A stretch of DNA of 64,000 nt from Liquidambar formosana (lineage: Eukaryota > Streptophyta > Magnoliopsida > Saxifragales > Altingiaceae): positions 6,562,909-6,626,908 of the forward strand of contig CM077823.1 in assembly GCA_039720395.1 (NCBI GenBank), in the 5' to 3' direction. Made by a program: the position numbers and the translations under genes. Numbering within the stretch: position 1 is the first letter of the stretch; every line of letters starts with the position of its first letter. A model generated the notes under the pieces. The model was not told where the DNA came from. It did no database searches and worked only from the letters and a program-made list of their open reading frames with translations. This document shows, in pieces, positions 21,501-29,000 of the stretch.

Positions 21501-24500
21501 GGGAGTTGAATAATGTTGTTTCTTTGAACCTTAAAGAGCAGGGATGGACTAAAATGAGAGACTTCCTGGGAAAATTGAATTTGTCTCTAGTTAAGAGAAG
21601 AGGTAGAAAACCAGTGGGTTTTAGAGATTGGGAGGGGAGTGTTGCAGTTAGAAATTCTAGTTCCAAAAAGAGAGTTAGGGAGTTGAAAAATCTTTCCTTT
21701 GGTATCAATTACCATGGGCCGAGTGTGATTAAGTCTAATAGGGGTAGTGATGGTTCTAGATGAAGATAGTTGAAATGTTGGAGGGCTTGGGTCTAGAGGG
21801 AAGAGGGGTATTATTAAAGATTTATTGCAGAAAATTAACCATGATATTGTGATACTTCAGGAAACCAAGTTAGAGTCTCTTAGTAGAAGGGTGGTGAAGA
21901 GCCTTTGGGGGTCAAGACATGAAGGATGGTCCTTTTTACCTTCTTGTGGTAGATCAAGTGGTATTTTGATTTCTTGGGATGAAAGAGTAGTGTCTATTTT
22001 GGAAATGGTTTGTGGAAGGTTTTCAGTTTTGGTCAAGGTGAAAAGATTGAGTGGATTTGAGTGGTGGTTGTCTGGGATTTATGGGTCTATTATACCTGGG
22101 GTTAAAAAGGAGTTCTGGGAAGAACTTTATAGTCTCTTTGGGTTGTGTACTTGTGTAGTCCAAATTATGTATTGGGAGGTGATTGTTATTAAATTTTTAG
22201 TTGAGAAGCTCAATGGTACTCAGGAGTATGAGGGATTTTTATTCGTTGGGGGATCTTCCTTTGGCTAATGCTAGATTTACTTGGTCTAATTTGATGGAAA
22301 ATTTGGTTTGTAATAGTTGGATCGTTTTTATTTTTTCTGTGGATTAGGAGGGGTTATTTTCTAATGTGAGACAATTGGCTTACATCGGATCATTGTCCAA
22401 TTTTGTCAGATACCGAGTTGTTTTCATGGGGACCTTCCCCTTTCAGATTCGAGAACATGTGGTTGGAGACCATTGGTTTTGAAATTCTTTTGAGGAGTGG
22501 TAAATGAGTTCTTTTGTTTGTTTATGGTTGGGGGGGTTTTAAAATTAGGAGGAAATTGAAATTGATTAAACAGAATATTAAGATTTGGAATAAAGAAGTG
22601 TTTGGTGATATTAGATTTTTGAAGAGTTCTATTTTGTGGAGGATTTGGATCATTTGGAGGAGGGTGGTGTTATTAGTGAGGATCAGAGATTGGAAAGGAA
22701 GGATTTGAAGGAAAATCTTGGGGTGGATTAGTTTTAAAGAAGAGATTTTGTGGTCCCTGAAGGCAAAGGTAAAGTGGTTGAAAGAGGGCAATAACAATAC
22801 TAGATTTTTTCATCAAGTGGCCAATTGTAATAGAAAGAAGAAACTGAGTAGTAAATTGGAATTAGAGGATGGTTCTTTGATTGAGGATGAAAGGAGGATT
22901 ATTAGAGAGATTATACTTTTTTCTCTTCTCTTTATCGCTCGCTCAGTCGGTGGGGAAAGGCCAGTGTTTGAGGGTTTGTTTTGGTCGCCCATTAACTAGT
23001 CTAGTTCATTAGTGAGCCTAGTGCTGAAATTTTGGAAAGACCTTTCAACTTGGAAAAGATTAAGAAGGTGGATTTTAGTTGTTGTAGGGACAAGGTTTTG
23101 GGCCTTAGCGGAAAAAAAAAATGTGGATGAGACTCCGGTCCAGATTGGTTTGCGATAGCTCTTTTTTCAAAATTGTTGGGAAATCATTAAGGATGATTTT
23201 TTTGAAAGTTTTTGTTGAGTTCTTTGATAATGGGGTTGTTAATGCATCTACTATTGCTTCATTTGTTTGTTTGATTCTTAAGAAAGGTGATTCATTAAAG
23301 CTTAAGGACTTTAGGTCAATAAGCTTAGTTTCTTCTTTATTATGATTTTGGTTAAGGTTCTCTATCTATAAAGATTGAGAGGAGTTAGCTGTTAGCGAGA
23401 CCATTTCGAAGTCACAGTGAATTTTTGTGGAAGGTTGTCAGATTCGAGATTTGGTTTTGATTGCCAATAAATGAAGCAGTGGAGGAATATAGGGTGGGCA
23501 AAAAGGAAGAATTATTGTTTAAAATTGATTTTGAAAAGGCATATGATCATGTGGATTGTGATTTTGTGGACTTTGTTTTAGTGAGAAAGGGATTTGGTAT
23601 GAGGTGGAAGTGGATTTTTGGTTTTTTGTCTTCTACTAACTTCTTTGTGATTGTCAATGGGAATCCGGGAAATAATTTTAGGGCATCAAGGGGATTTGAG
23701 GCAGGGAGACCTTTGATCCCCCTTTTGTTCATTTTAGTGGCAAATGTTTTAGATAGACTTACAAATAAAGCTGTGGTAGGTTTGATCGAGGGTTTTGAGG
23801 TGGGTAGAGATAGGGTCTCTATCATGCATTTGCAATTTGCGGATGATAATTTGTTTTTCTCCTCTAGGGATGAGCAAATTTTGTGGCAACCTTGTAGGTT
23901 TTTGAACTTGTCTAGGGGTTTAAAGTTAATACGGGTAGAAGTGCTATTGTGGGGTATTGGGAAGTCCCACATCCCACATCAATTAAATATCGAGCTTGAC
24001 ATAGCTTCAAATACTTGTTTAAATTCTCCACTTATAAACTTAAGCTTTTAGGTTAGAAACTTAACATGGTATCAGAGCTCATGGTTGTTGTTGTTCTTGG
24101 GCCATTTAACGTTCGTGAGCCTGTTGTTGTCATCCACGTGATAAACCTGTTCGTGTTATGTTAGGCATGCATGTGAGGGGGAGTGTTGGAAAGTATCACA
24201 TCTCACATTGGTTAATTATAAAATTTGACATTGCTTCATATACATGTTTGGGCCTTCCACTTCTTGGGCTCATTTCATTCGTGAGCCCATCTTTGTTGTC
24301 CACATGACAGGCTGTTTCATTTCTATCTTGTTAAGCTTGCACGTGAGAGGGAGTATTGGGAAGTCTCACATCCCACATCAATTAAATATCGAGCTTGACA
24401 TAGCTTCATATACCTATTTGGACTCCACTTCTAAGCTTAAGCTTTTAGGTTAGAAACCTAACATGGGGAATCATTTTGAAGATAAAATTTTGGGGTTTCT

Positions 24501-26755
24501 AGAACAGTTTGGTTGTTTTGTTGGAGAATGACCTTTGACTTATTAAGGTCTTCATTTGGGGGGAATCCTTATTTTGAGGCTTTTGGAGTCCAATGATTGA
24601 TAGGGTTAGGAAAAGATTGGATGGTTGGAAGAAAATTTTAATTTCTTAGGGTGGGAGATTGGTACAAATTCTATTAGTTTTGTCTAGTATTCTCATTTAC
24701 TATTTGTCTCTTTTCAAAATTCCTTCTAAGGTGGCTTGTTCATTAGAAAAGTTAATGAGAGAATTTTTGTGGGAAGGTAGTGGTGAGGGTAAAAGAGATC
24801 ATCTTGTGAATTGAGATGTTGTGTCTAGTCCAAATTCTCAAGGGGGCTAGCTTTGGGTAAGATTGTGGAGAGAATTGATACTCTTATTGCGAAGTGGTTA
24901 TGGAGGTTCCTTTAGAGAGTGATTCTTTATGGCATGCTATTATTGAAGTGTGGATCGTAGGGTCACTACCTTGTCCATTGAGATAGGGGATATAGTATGT
25001 TTTTGGGAAGATCATTGGAGAGGGGAAGCTTATTTCTCCTTTGTTTCCCCGTCTATATGGCCTTTTTTTTTTTTTTTTCTGTTGTCTCACAATTTTACTA
25101 TTTTCTTCAATGGTTTCATCTGATTAGTTCCTCATAATTGGGATTTTAAGTTCTTTCATAATCTTATTGATACAAAAAGTGAATAGCTTTCGACTTTGTT
25201 CTTGTTATCGAATGGTTTCTCTTTGAGAGCGTCCATTCTTGATAGGAGGATTTGGATTGCCGATTCCTCGGGAGATTTTTCTTGTAAATCATACTTTGAG
25301 AAATTGGCTGAGAATCCTAATATTCCCATTTTTTCTCCCTCAATGATGATTTGAAAGGCAAGTATGCTCCTCAAAGTTTGGGTTTTTGCTTGGACTGTTG
25401 CACTCAAGAGAGTTTATAACAATTAGACGCTTCAAAGGAGGCGGCTTGCTCTTTACTTATACTCACAATGGTGTATTATGTGCAAAGATGAGGCGGAGAG
25501 CATCGATCATCTTTTCATATATTGCCATGTGGCTAGCTGGTGGTGGCAAAATCTCTTTAGTTTTGGTGGCTAGTGTTGCGTAATGCCAAGTTATGTTAGG
25601 CAGATGTTCGAGATACATTACTGTGATCTTGGAAGAGGTAAGAAAGCAGGGGTTATCTGGAGGTGTGCTATTTTGGCAGTATTTTGGGTTATTTAGCTCA
25701 AATGGAATGCAAAGATCTTTGGGGATAGAGAGTCTTCTTTGGATGTTTGTGGGGTAAGGTGCATTTTTGGGGTTCTTTGTTAGGTTCATGCTTAAAACAA
25801 TGGATATTCCATTGTTTTTATTAAAGTCGCATTGTAGGGTTGTTTGTTGTTAGCATTCTTTATCTTTGAGTTTTGTTTTTTGTTTTTTTTAATTGGTTTT
25901 TTATCTTTAGGAGGACCACATGTATTTTTCTTTCTTTGTGATTAATAATTCTTCATTTGTTGCTGATTAAAAATAAAATAAAATTTTCATTTCATGACAA
26001 AAAAAATGGAGGAAGAAAAATGAAAACGAATAAAAAAATTATTATATAAGACATAAAAACCCTTTTTGTAATGGAGTTAGATGGAAGTTATGGTGTTGGT
26101 TTTTTTTTTTTTTTTTTTGGGGATGTACTTTAACCTTATTTGGAACTTTTCAATAGGAAAATTATTTGATGAGGTTTTTGGAAAGAATTATTTTTGTGAG
26201 GGATATTTTAGATATTTACCCAATATTTTAACTCTCTTGTGCCTTCCCTGTCATCTATAAAAAAAAAAAAAAAACCTGTGTGAATAGTTTCCAATGCTTT
26301 TGCTACATGTGGATGCTTTGTAAATTTTGTGCAGAACTGAAATTTGTGTGGGTGTGTGTCGACTTATGATGTGTATTTTTCTGGTGATATTGCCAAACCT
26401 TTAGCATTGCAATTTTTAGACCAAGCTTCTATTCGAATAATATGATGCGTTTTCAAATTCAGAGCTAGTTGTATTTAACTGGTTCATTTTTTTCTTTTTT
26501 ATTTTGCATGGATATTTGAGTGGTTGCTGTCTGCAGGGGAACGAGATGCGTATCAGACCAGCAGAATGCTTTATATTTGACCAGGAAGAAATCTGTTTTT
26601 ATGATATAATGATTAGGGGTCGTCAAAGAGAGGAAATTGTGATTGGTTATCGCCTTGCAGGTGCAGATCGTGCCAGAATTAACCCTTCACACAAGTCAGA
26701 ACCACGGAAATGGTCAATTGAAGATGTTTTTGTTGTCATCTCATCTGTTGAATGA
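9377..26755 (+). CDS. DMI1/POLLUX-like ion channel, C-terminal part (four exons)
   Basis: Joining 9377-9571, 11951-12043, 17613-17879 and 26537-26755 gives 257 codons plus stop with no break, each exon in phase 0. The product matches the C-terminal cytosolic part of the CASTOR/POLLUX/DMI1 family. These are nuclear-envelope cation channels that, in legumes, support calcium spiking for rhizobial and mycorrhizal symbiosis. Diagnostic stretches are ELWIFNEVP, KLVHREGSAV, SLPLETFDS, DSRSLATLLLIRDIQ, SWIREMQKASDK, NRVLEELFAEE and FDQEEICFYDIMIRGR. The tail FDQEE and FYDIMIRGR fits POLLUX/DMI1 better than CASTOR, from memory. The N-terminal transmembrane and pore-filter exons should lie upstream of the window. 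Its introns are 2.4, 5.6 and 8.7 kb and full of transposons. Intact frame and splice sites argue for a live gene. Confidence 0.85.
9572..11950 (+). other. Intron of the channel gene (2.4 kb)
   Basis: It begins GTAAGT and ends CGGACAG. Contents: a (CA)n tract (about 9618-9660); gene-like but unrecognised sequence at 10020-10760, with open frames of 80 codons on the - strand and 92 codons on the + strand, no identified domain; a pyrimidine-rich stretch with AATAAA near 10986; and a tiny retroposition footprint at 11041-11084. 11340-11940 shows nothing beyond AT-rich DNA and a short AC/TA microsatellite (11455-11515). Confidence 0.6.
11041..11084 (+). repeat. Direct repeat flanking a 16-base A-tailed insert
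   Basis: TAGGTTGTACACTT occurs at 11041-11054 and 11071-11084, each preceded by A residues. Between them is ACCTTATCC plus seven A. The arrangement matches an extremely 5'-truncated LINE insertion with its target duplication; the LINE tail near 44985 also ends CTTTACCTTAG plus poly-A. A simple replication-slippage duplication is the alternative. Confidence 0.45.
11951..12043 (+). CDS. DMI1/POLLUX-like exon 2 of the window
   Basis: It is 31 codons long, acceptor CGGACAG at 11944-11950 and donor CAG|GTAAAC at 12043/12044. It encodes ILILADESLEDSIVHSDSRS followed by LATLLLIRDIQ, the most conserved strand-helix of the C-terminal domain. A second AG at 11965-11966 (TTGCAG) lies inside the conserved stretch and would delete residues present in the family, so the upstream AG is preferred. 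Confidence 0.88.
12202..12894. mobile_element. hAT-like non-autonomous element (AGGCGC/GGGCCTTGG type)
   Basis: It is flanked by CTTTTAGC (12194-12201) and CTTTCAGC (12895-12902), 8 bp with one mismatch. The left end reads CATAGTTATTAAAGGTGCAC and the right end is the imperfect inverse, ending GCTTTTCACAACTATT. The ends are GC-rich and full of CCTAGGC / GGGCCTTGG motifs, against an AT-rich, GAAGAAG-bearing centre. No transposase frame. This matches a common plant class of short hAT-like elements with aggcgc-type ends, by composition. Confidence 0.7.
13021..15520 (-). mobile_element. Decayed L1-type LINE, antisense, interrupted
   Basis: Read on the - strand, 15520-15141 then about 13340-13021 gives fragments of a plant LINE ORF2 C-terminus. 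The right half includes zinc-knuckle-like text ending in LWQ-type sequence (SIFQLAGLRW in the - frame near 15200-15150); the left half continues with a C-terminal stretch including FGEVGCLWDRVVFLALFWA, then a 3' UTR-like tail and terminal oligo-T at about 13021-13030. The gap is filled by a second LINE on the + strand. Frames are broken. Confidence 0.6.
13345..15140 (+). mobile_element. 5'-truncated L1-type LINE (RT C-terminus, zf-RVT, 3' tail)
   Basis: It starts inside the reverse transcriptase: LQFADDTLFFS near 13370-13405 includes the catalytic FADD. It continues through VSGLKINMGK, a WPLTYLGLPLGGNPYF motif, LSKGGRLVLIQSVLSSIP and, after frameshifts, a zinc-binding C-terminus (WCIMCRRATETVDHLFLHC at 14593-14650). 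It ends in a pyrimidine-rich 3' UTR and 16 A at about 15125-15140. Stops and frameshifts show it is dead. It is inserted antisense in the older LINE 13021-15520. No clear target duplication found. Confidence 0.85.
15700..16020 (-). mobile_element. CGATATATCG-family element, decayed right end (copy 5)
   Basis: Collinear with the right ~320 bp of copies 1 and 4: ACTTTTTGTACC, CATACTTGTATTATACACATT, TTATTAGAGTCTAATTC, then TTTTTGGACCCTTGAAATGTCC and ATTGATATTTAAG. The CGATAT motifs have mostly mutated (for example CAATAT), suggesting an older copy decayed at CpG. No left end or target duplication was found. Confidence 0.6.
16026..16280 (-). mobile_element. LINE 3' tail fragment (antisense)
   Basis: On the - strand this reads as a LINE-like 3' end: text from GACCTCTCATCCAATAC through a TTGTACTC run to an A/T-rich terminus at the left edge. 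It abuts the decayed copy 5. A 22-base poly-A/T run lies at about 16253-16274. The 80-codon - strand open frame is low-complexity and not called. Confidence 0.45.
16970..17455. repeat. Duplicated segment, copy B (uninterrupted)
   Basis: Matches host sequence of copy A (2500-4630) but lacks its transposons. The stretch ACTAGTAAGTATTATGAATT near 17040-17060 corresponds to the empty site of the hAT-like element at 2576-3954, and TTATTTGTCTTATG near 17062-17075 to the empty site of the LINE tail at 3988-4146. It sits just upstream of the third channel exon. Confidence 0.65.
17425..17498. repeat. Near-perfect hairpin (26-bp arms, 22-base loop)
   Basis: The arm 17425-17450 (TTACACCTTTACTG ...) pairs with 17473-17498 (... 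GGTAAAGGTGTAA) with one mismatch. A further direct partial copy follows at 17499-17520, then a TA run at 17523-17538. The structure ends about 115 bases before the acceptor at 17612. Copy A of the duplication has only one arm-like sequence, so the hairpin arose after the duplication. Any effect on splicing is speculation. Confidence 0.75.
17613..17879 (+). CDS. DMI1/POLLUX-like exon 3 of the window
   Basis: It is 89 codons long, between GGTTTTCAG and the donor GAG|GTACCC. It encodes SKRHPIKDTKSN ... SWIREMQKASDK ... NRVLEELFAEE. Several positions normally invariant in my memory of the family differ (for example FRIISEI and ISDLVPSDELV), mild divergence only. The frame is fully open. Confidence 0.87.
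19609..20516. mobile_element. TIR element inserted in the LINE
   Basis: The left end CTATTGCAACCCCTTGAGTT and the inverse of the right end CTATAACAACCCCTTGAGTT are nearly identical, with pairing over about 34 bases. Flanks GGCCTCTAA and GCCCTCTAT agree at 7 of 9 bases, a possible degenerate 9-bp duplication (Mutator-like). The interior is AT-rich; the 98-codon - strand frame at 19920-20216 shows no transposase motif and is not called. Boundaries are within a few bases. Confidence 0.68.
23955..24463 (+). mobile_element. TRIM retrotransposon with a remnant third LTR
   Basis: The 5-bp duplication TGGGG lies at 23950-23954 and 24464-24468. The LTRs (23955-24066, 112 bp; 24354-24463, 110 bp) both begin TATTGGGAAGTC-CACATCCC and end TAACA. 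Right after the 5' LTR is TGGTATCAGAGC (24067-24078), the primer-binding site for initiator Met-tRNA. A purine tract GTGAGAGGGAG precedes the 3' LTR. A third LTR-like piece, TGTTGGAAAGTATCACATCTC at about 24184-24245, with its own purine tract, sits inside, so the element is a partly collapsed tandem. No coding capacity. It disrupts the LINE right after its catalytic FADD region. Confidence 0.87.
26537..26755 (+). CDS. DMI1/POLLUX-like terminal exon
   Basis: It is 72 codons plus TGA after acceptor CTGCAG. It encodes GNEMRIRPAECF, FDQEEICFYDIMIRGR, EIVIGYRLAGADRARINP and ends RKWSIEDVFVVISSVE, the full conserved C-terminus of the family. A possible polyadenylation signal AATAAA occurs shortly downstream at about 26788-26795. 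Confidence 0.88.
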   Translation, partial: GNEMRIRPAECFIFDQEEICFYDIMIRGRQREEIVIGYRLAGADRARINPSHKSEPRKWSIEDVFVVISSVE

Positions 26756-28492
26756 GAGAAAAGACCACACCCCAAAATAAAAAAAATAAATAAAACGCTG
26801 ATTTTTGGGGGCTGTTTTGGGGGTTGCTATTGTAGTGGTTTTGTTAATACATAAAGGAACAAGTTGCTATTGTGCTGCTATATAATTTTTCAAAGACACT
26901 AGTAAACTGATACTGTTGTAGTGTTTTTTTATATTTTTTCAAAGACAACAGTATTCTATTATTATGTAGTGTATAATTTTTTTAAAATACACAATAGTAA
27001 ACTGGTACTGTTGTCTGTATAATTTTTTCAAAGTACACAATAGTAAATCAACAGTAAAATAATACTGTTACACAAACTAATTACCAACAGTAAAGTGATA
27101 TTATTGCACAAACTAACTTACCAACAGTAAAGTGATACTGTTGAATAAACAAATTGGTATAATTTGATATTGTTACCATTCAAATACACTAGCCACAGTA
27201 AAGTGATATGTTGCAATGCTTTAGGATAAACAAAGGGTTGTGTTTTACTATCTAACAAATCAGAATTATCCATAAGCATAGACACTTTATTGTTGGTGAT
27301 TTTTTTGTAATACATGTGTAAAAAATGACCAAAAACTTCCAAATAGCTATTTACCTTCTTGCGCACGCCCAAAAAAAAAAAATTTAAAAAAAAAAAATTG
27401 TAGATCTGGAGTTTGGAGTTGGAGATAAAAAGAAGAAGAAGAATGAGGGTATTTTTGTCCGTATCATGATAAAAGGGGTTTTCACTAATTAGTTTTTTTT
27501 TTTATAGGGCCTATTGTTAAACTACTATTATACTTGAGGGTTTTGGCCAAAAATCCCAAATTTTTATTAGGGTTTTTCAACCCTTTTGTATTAGTTTGTA
27601 ATTATTACTTGCTTTGGAGGATGCAGTTCCTAAAGGAGCCAATAATTGCCTTTTTTGGTCATAGAGAAATATTGAAAGATTCCTATGTGTTTTTTCATAT
27701 TATCTGAACTACAAATCACCCTTTAGAATTAGGATCATTAAAATTGCAAGTTCTGTGGCGAAAAAATAAGACGAAGTAAACATTGTTTCATCAAGTCTGC
27801 AATCATAGTTAATAAAATTGTATCACTTCAAAGACTAGAAGGGATGCGTTTAAACGAACTTTGGAAACTGAATTGCATCTTTTACTTTTTCTTTGTTTTT
27901 TTCTCTTTTTCTTATGTACAAATAGGCGTAGTCTCATCCCAGATGATGTAAAAATTTGTGCCGTCATTTGTTGTGATTGCTCTAATTTTCTATGAGGATT
28001 CCATTTTAGGTAGACTAGTTAGTAGCCTTAAATGTTATGCAATAATTAAGAGAGCCATTCAGATTTTTTGGGATGTCCAAACAGGCCTTCAAAATACTCA
28101 AATGTTTATTTGAAATATGAAGTGATCTGATAAGTGAATGATTCATTTGGAGGAGGGGGTCCTTGGCTCTGTGCCTCCTTGGAATGCCAAAGATAAATTG
28201 TAGGAGATTTTGAGCACAAGCAATGAGCAACAGTACAAATGCAAGGTAAAGAGAGAATGTTTATTACTTATGTCTTACAAGAGAAAAATGTTTATTACAG
28301 ATGAAATCCAATGATTCATAGCATTTTCAGAGCAAAAAAAAAAAAAAACAAGAAGTTTCAAGTCATAAACAAGGGAAATAAAGAAACAAGACTTGTCCTA
28401 GAAATTTTTTTTTCCTTTTCCTCTCAATACAAAGCTCTCACTTTCTTTTTACACATTGTACACATTAATTTTGTGAAACTCGCAACAACCTC
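26756..28492. other. 3' flank of the channel gene, intergenic
   Basis: The A-rich stretch after the stop codon probably holds the polyadenylation site. 26890-27260 is a cluster of short palindromic repeats (separate entry). 27360-27400 has poly-A runs and 27430-27445 a GAAGAAG tract. 27540-28490 shows no gene or element I can support; the last part is the 3' flank of the VOC pseudogene. Confidence 0.55.
26890..27260. repeat. Cluster of imperfect palindromes CAACAGTA...TACTGTTG
   Basis: The motif AGTAAA-TG-TACTGTTG recurs at about 26901, 26995, 27045, 27088, 27124 and 27190. Two adjacent copies near 27085-27145 form a direct repeat of about 40 bp including CACAAACTAA and ACCAACAGTAAAGTGATA. 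Each unit is nearly self-complementary. No terminal repeat or target duplication was found, so I cannot call it a transposon. Confidence 0.5.
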
Positions 28493-29000
28493 TCAAAATG
28501 AAATGTCCATCATGTCCACCACCAAGTTCTCCATCATCAGAGCCTCTACTTCTCCACAACACTGTCTCTCCCAGCTCCACTTTGCTGCAATATTTCCAAG
28601 TAAATGTCAACTCAAGAATTTAGTTACTAATAGGACTAAAATGAAAAAATGGAGCAGCAAAGAACCTACCATAGAAAGATGATGGCATATCGTTCCCATT
28701 GGTATTAGGTAGCTTCTTGAGAGGGCATGAGGAAAGTGGAAGAACAGGGAGAGCATGACAGTTGCAAATCTCAACCATGTAACCATCAGGATCATGGAAG
28801 AATAGCTGATCCACTTTAACACCGCTTCTTCCACCACCGCCGTCACATACTCGACGTTCTTCTCCTCCAGTTTCCGCATAATAAGCTCCATATCGGAGCA
28901 CTGGAATGAAATGTGATTGTCTTTTGGATTGATCACGCCTTTCTTCGCTGGTACATCCTTCAATTCTAGCAAATGGATGCCGATTCCATGGTTGAACAAC
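28493..29000 (-). pseudogene. Glyoxalase I-like (VOC superfamily) gene, 5'-truncated and frameshifted
   Basis: Exon A (29000-28670) encodes LFNHGIGIHLLELKD, NPKDNHISFQCSDMEL, a one-base deletion near 28825, then GVKVDQLFFHDPDGYMVEIC. Exon B (28584-28493) encodes a cysteine-bearing tail ending EALMMENLVVDMMDISF plus stop. Donor TATG|GTAGGT and acceptor TTGCAG fit, and the phases join. These are hallmarks of plant glyoxalase I-like VOC proteins; the His of DNHISF and the Glu of MVEIC are the expected metal-ligand positions. Exon A is 331 bases where 332 would keep frame: GAAGAAGCGGTG lacks one G compared with the family reading EEGG. The first exon, which should supply NHIS and the first domain half, is not found upstream to 31500. 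A sequencing error could explain the deletion but not the missing exon. Confidence 0.8.

Larger units (their letters stand above)
18540..25985 (+). mobile_element. Nearly full-length L1-type LINE, decayed and twice interrupted
   Basis: ORF1-like text (DUF4283 style, SDWISIEGLPFHLWRKEV) at 18734-19096. After the TIR insertion at 19609-20516 comes degenerate linker. ORF2 then shows an AP-type endonuclease with VILQETKLES (21845-21880), reverse transcriptase with KIDFEKAYDHVD (23520-23560) and LQFADDNLFFSS (23830-23865). After the TRIM at 23955-24463 it resumes mid-domain, then a zinc-binding C-terminus (25465-25560) and a 3' UTR ending TGTTGCTGATTAAAAATAAA near 25980. Many frameshifts and stops. 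It belongs to the same family as the LINE at 13345-15140. Exact ends and target duplication are uncertain. Confidence 0.82.
18320..26221. mobile_element. Mutator-like MITE, split by a LINE
   Basis: The perfect 9-bp duplication AATATTTTA lies at 18311-18319 and 26222-26230. The left end GGATAAACATTTAAAATATA and the inverse of the right end, GGGTAAATATCTAAAATATC, match at 16 of 20 bases. Complementarity continues inward: left CCTCATGAAAGG ... TTCCATCCAACTCCAT against right ATGGAGTTAGATGGAAG ... GATGAGG. Nine-bp duplications with long TIRs fit the Mutator superfamily. The arms (about 18320-18480 and 26040-26221) would make a MITE of a few hundred bases; the rest is the L1 and its own insertions. 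Confidence 0.8.
17880..26536 (+). other. Last intron of the channel gene (8.7 kb)
   Basis: It begins GTACCC and ends TGTCTGCAG. 17880-18310 contains no feature beyond AT-rich DNA. 18320-26221 is the nested transposon block described separately. 26231-26530 is AT-rich intron with a poly-A run at about 26260-26274. Confidence 0.75.

Noticed and set aside
23547..23972. 141-codon - strand open frame
   Set aside because: Antisense shadow of the LINE reverse transcriptase on the + strand.
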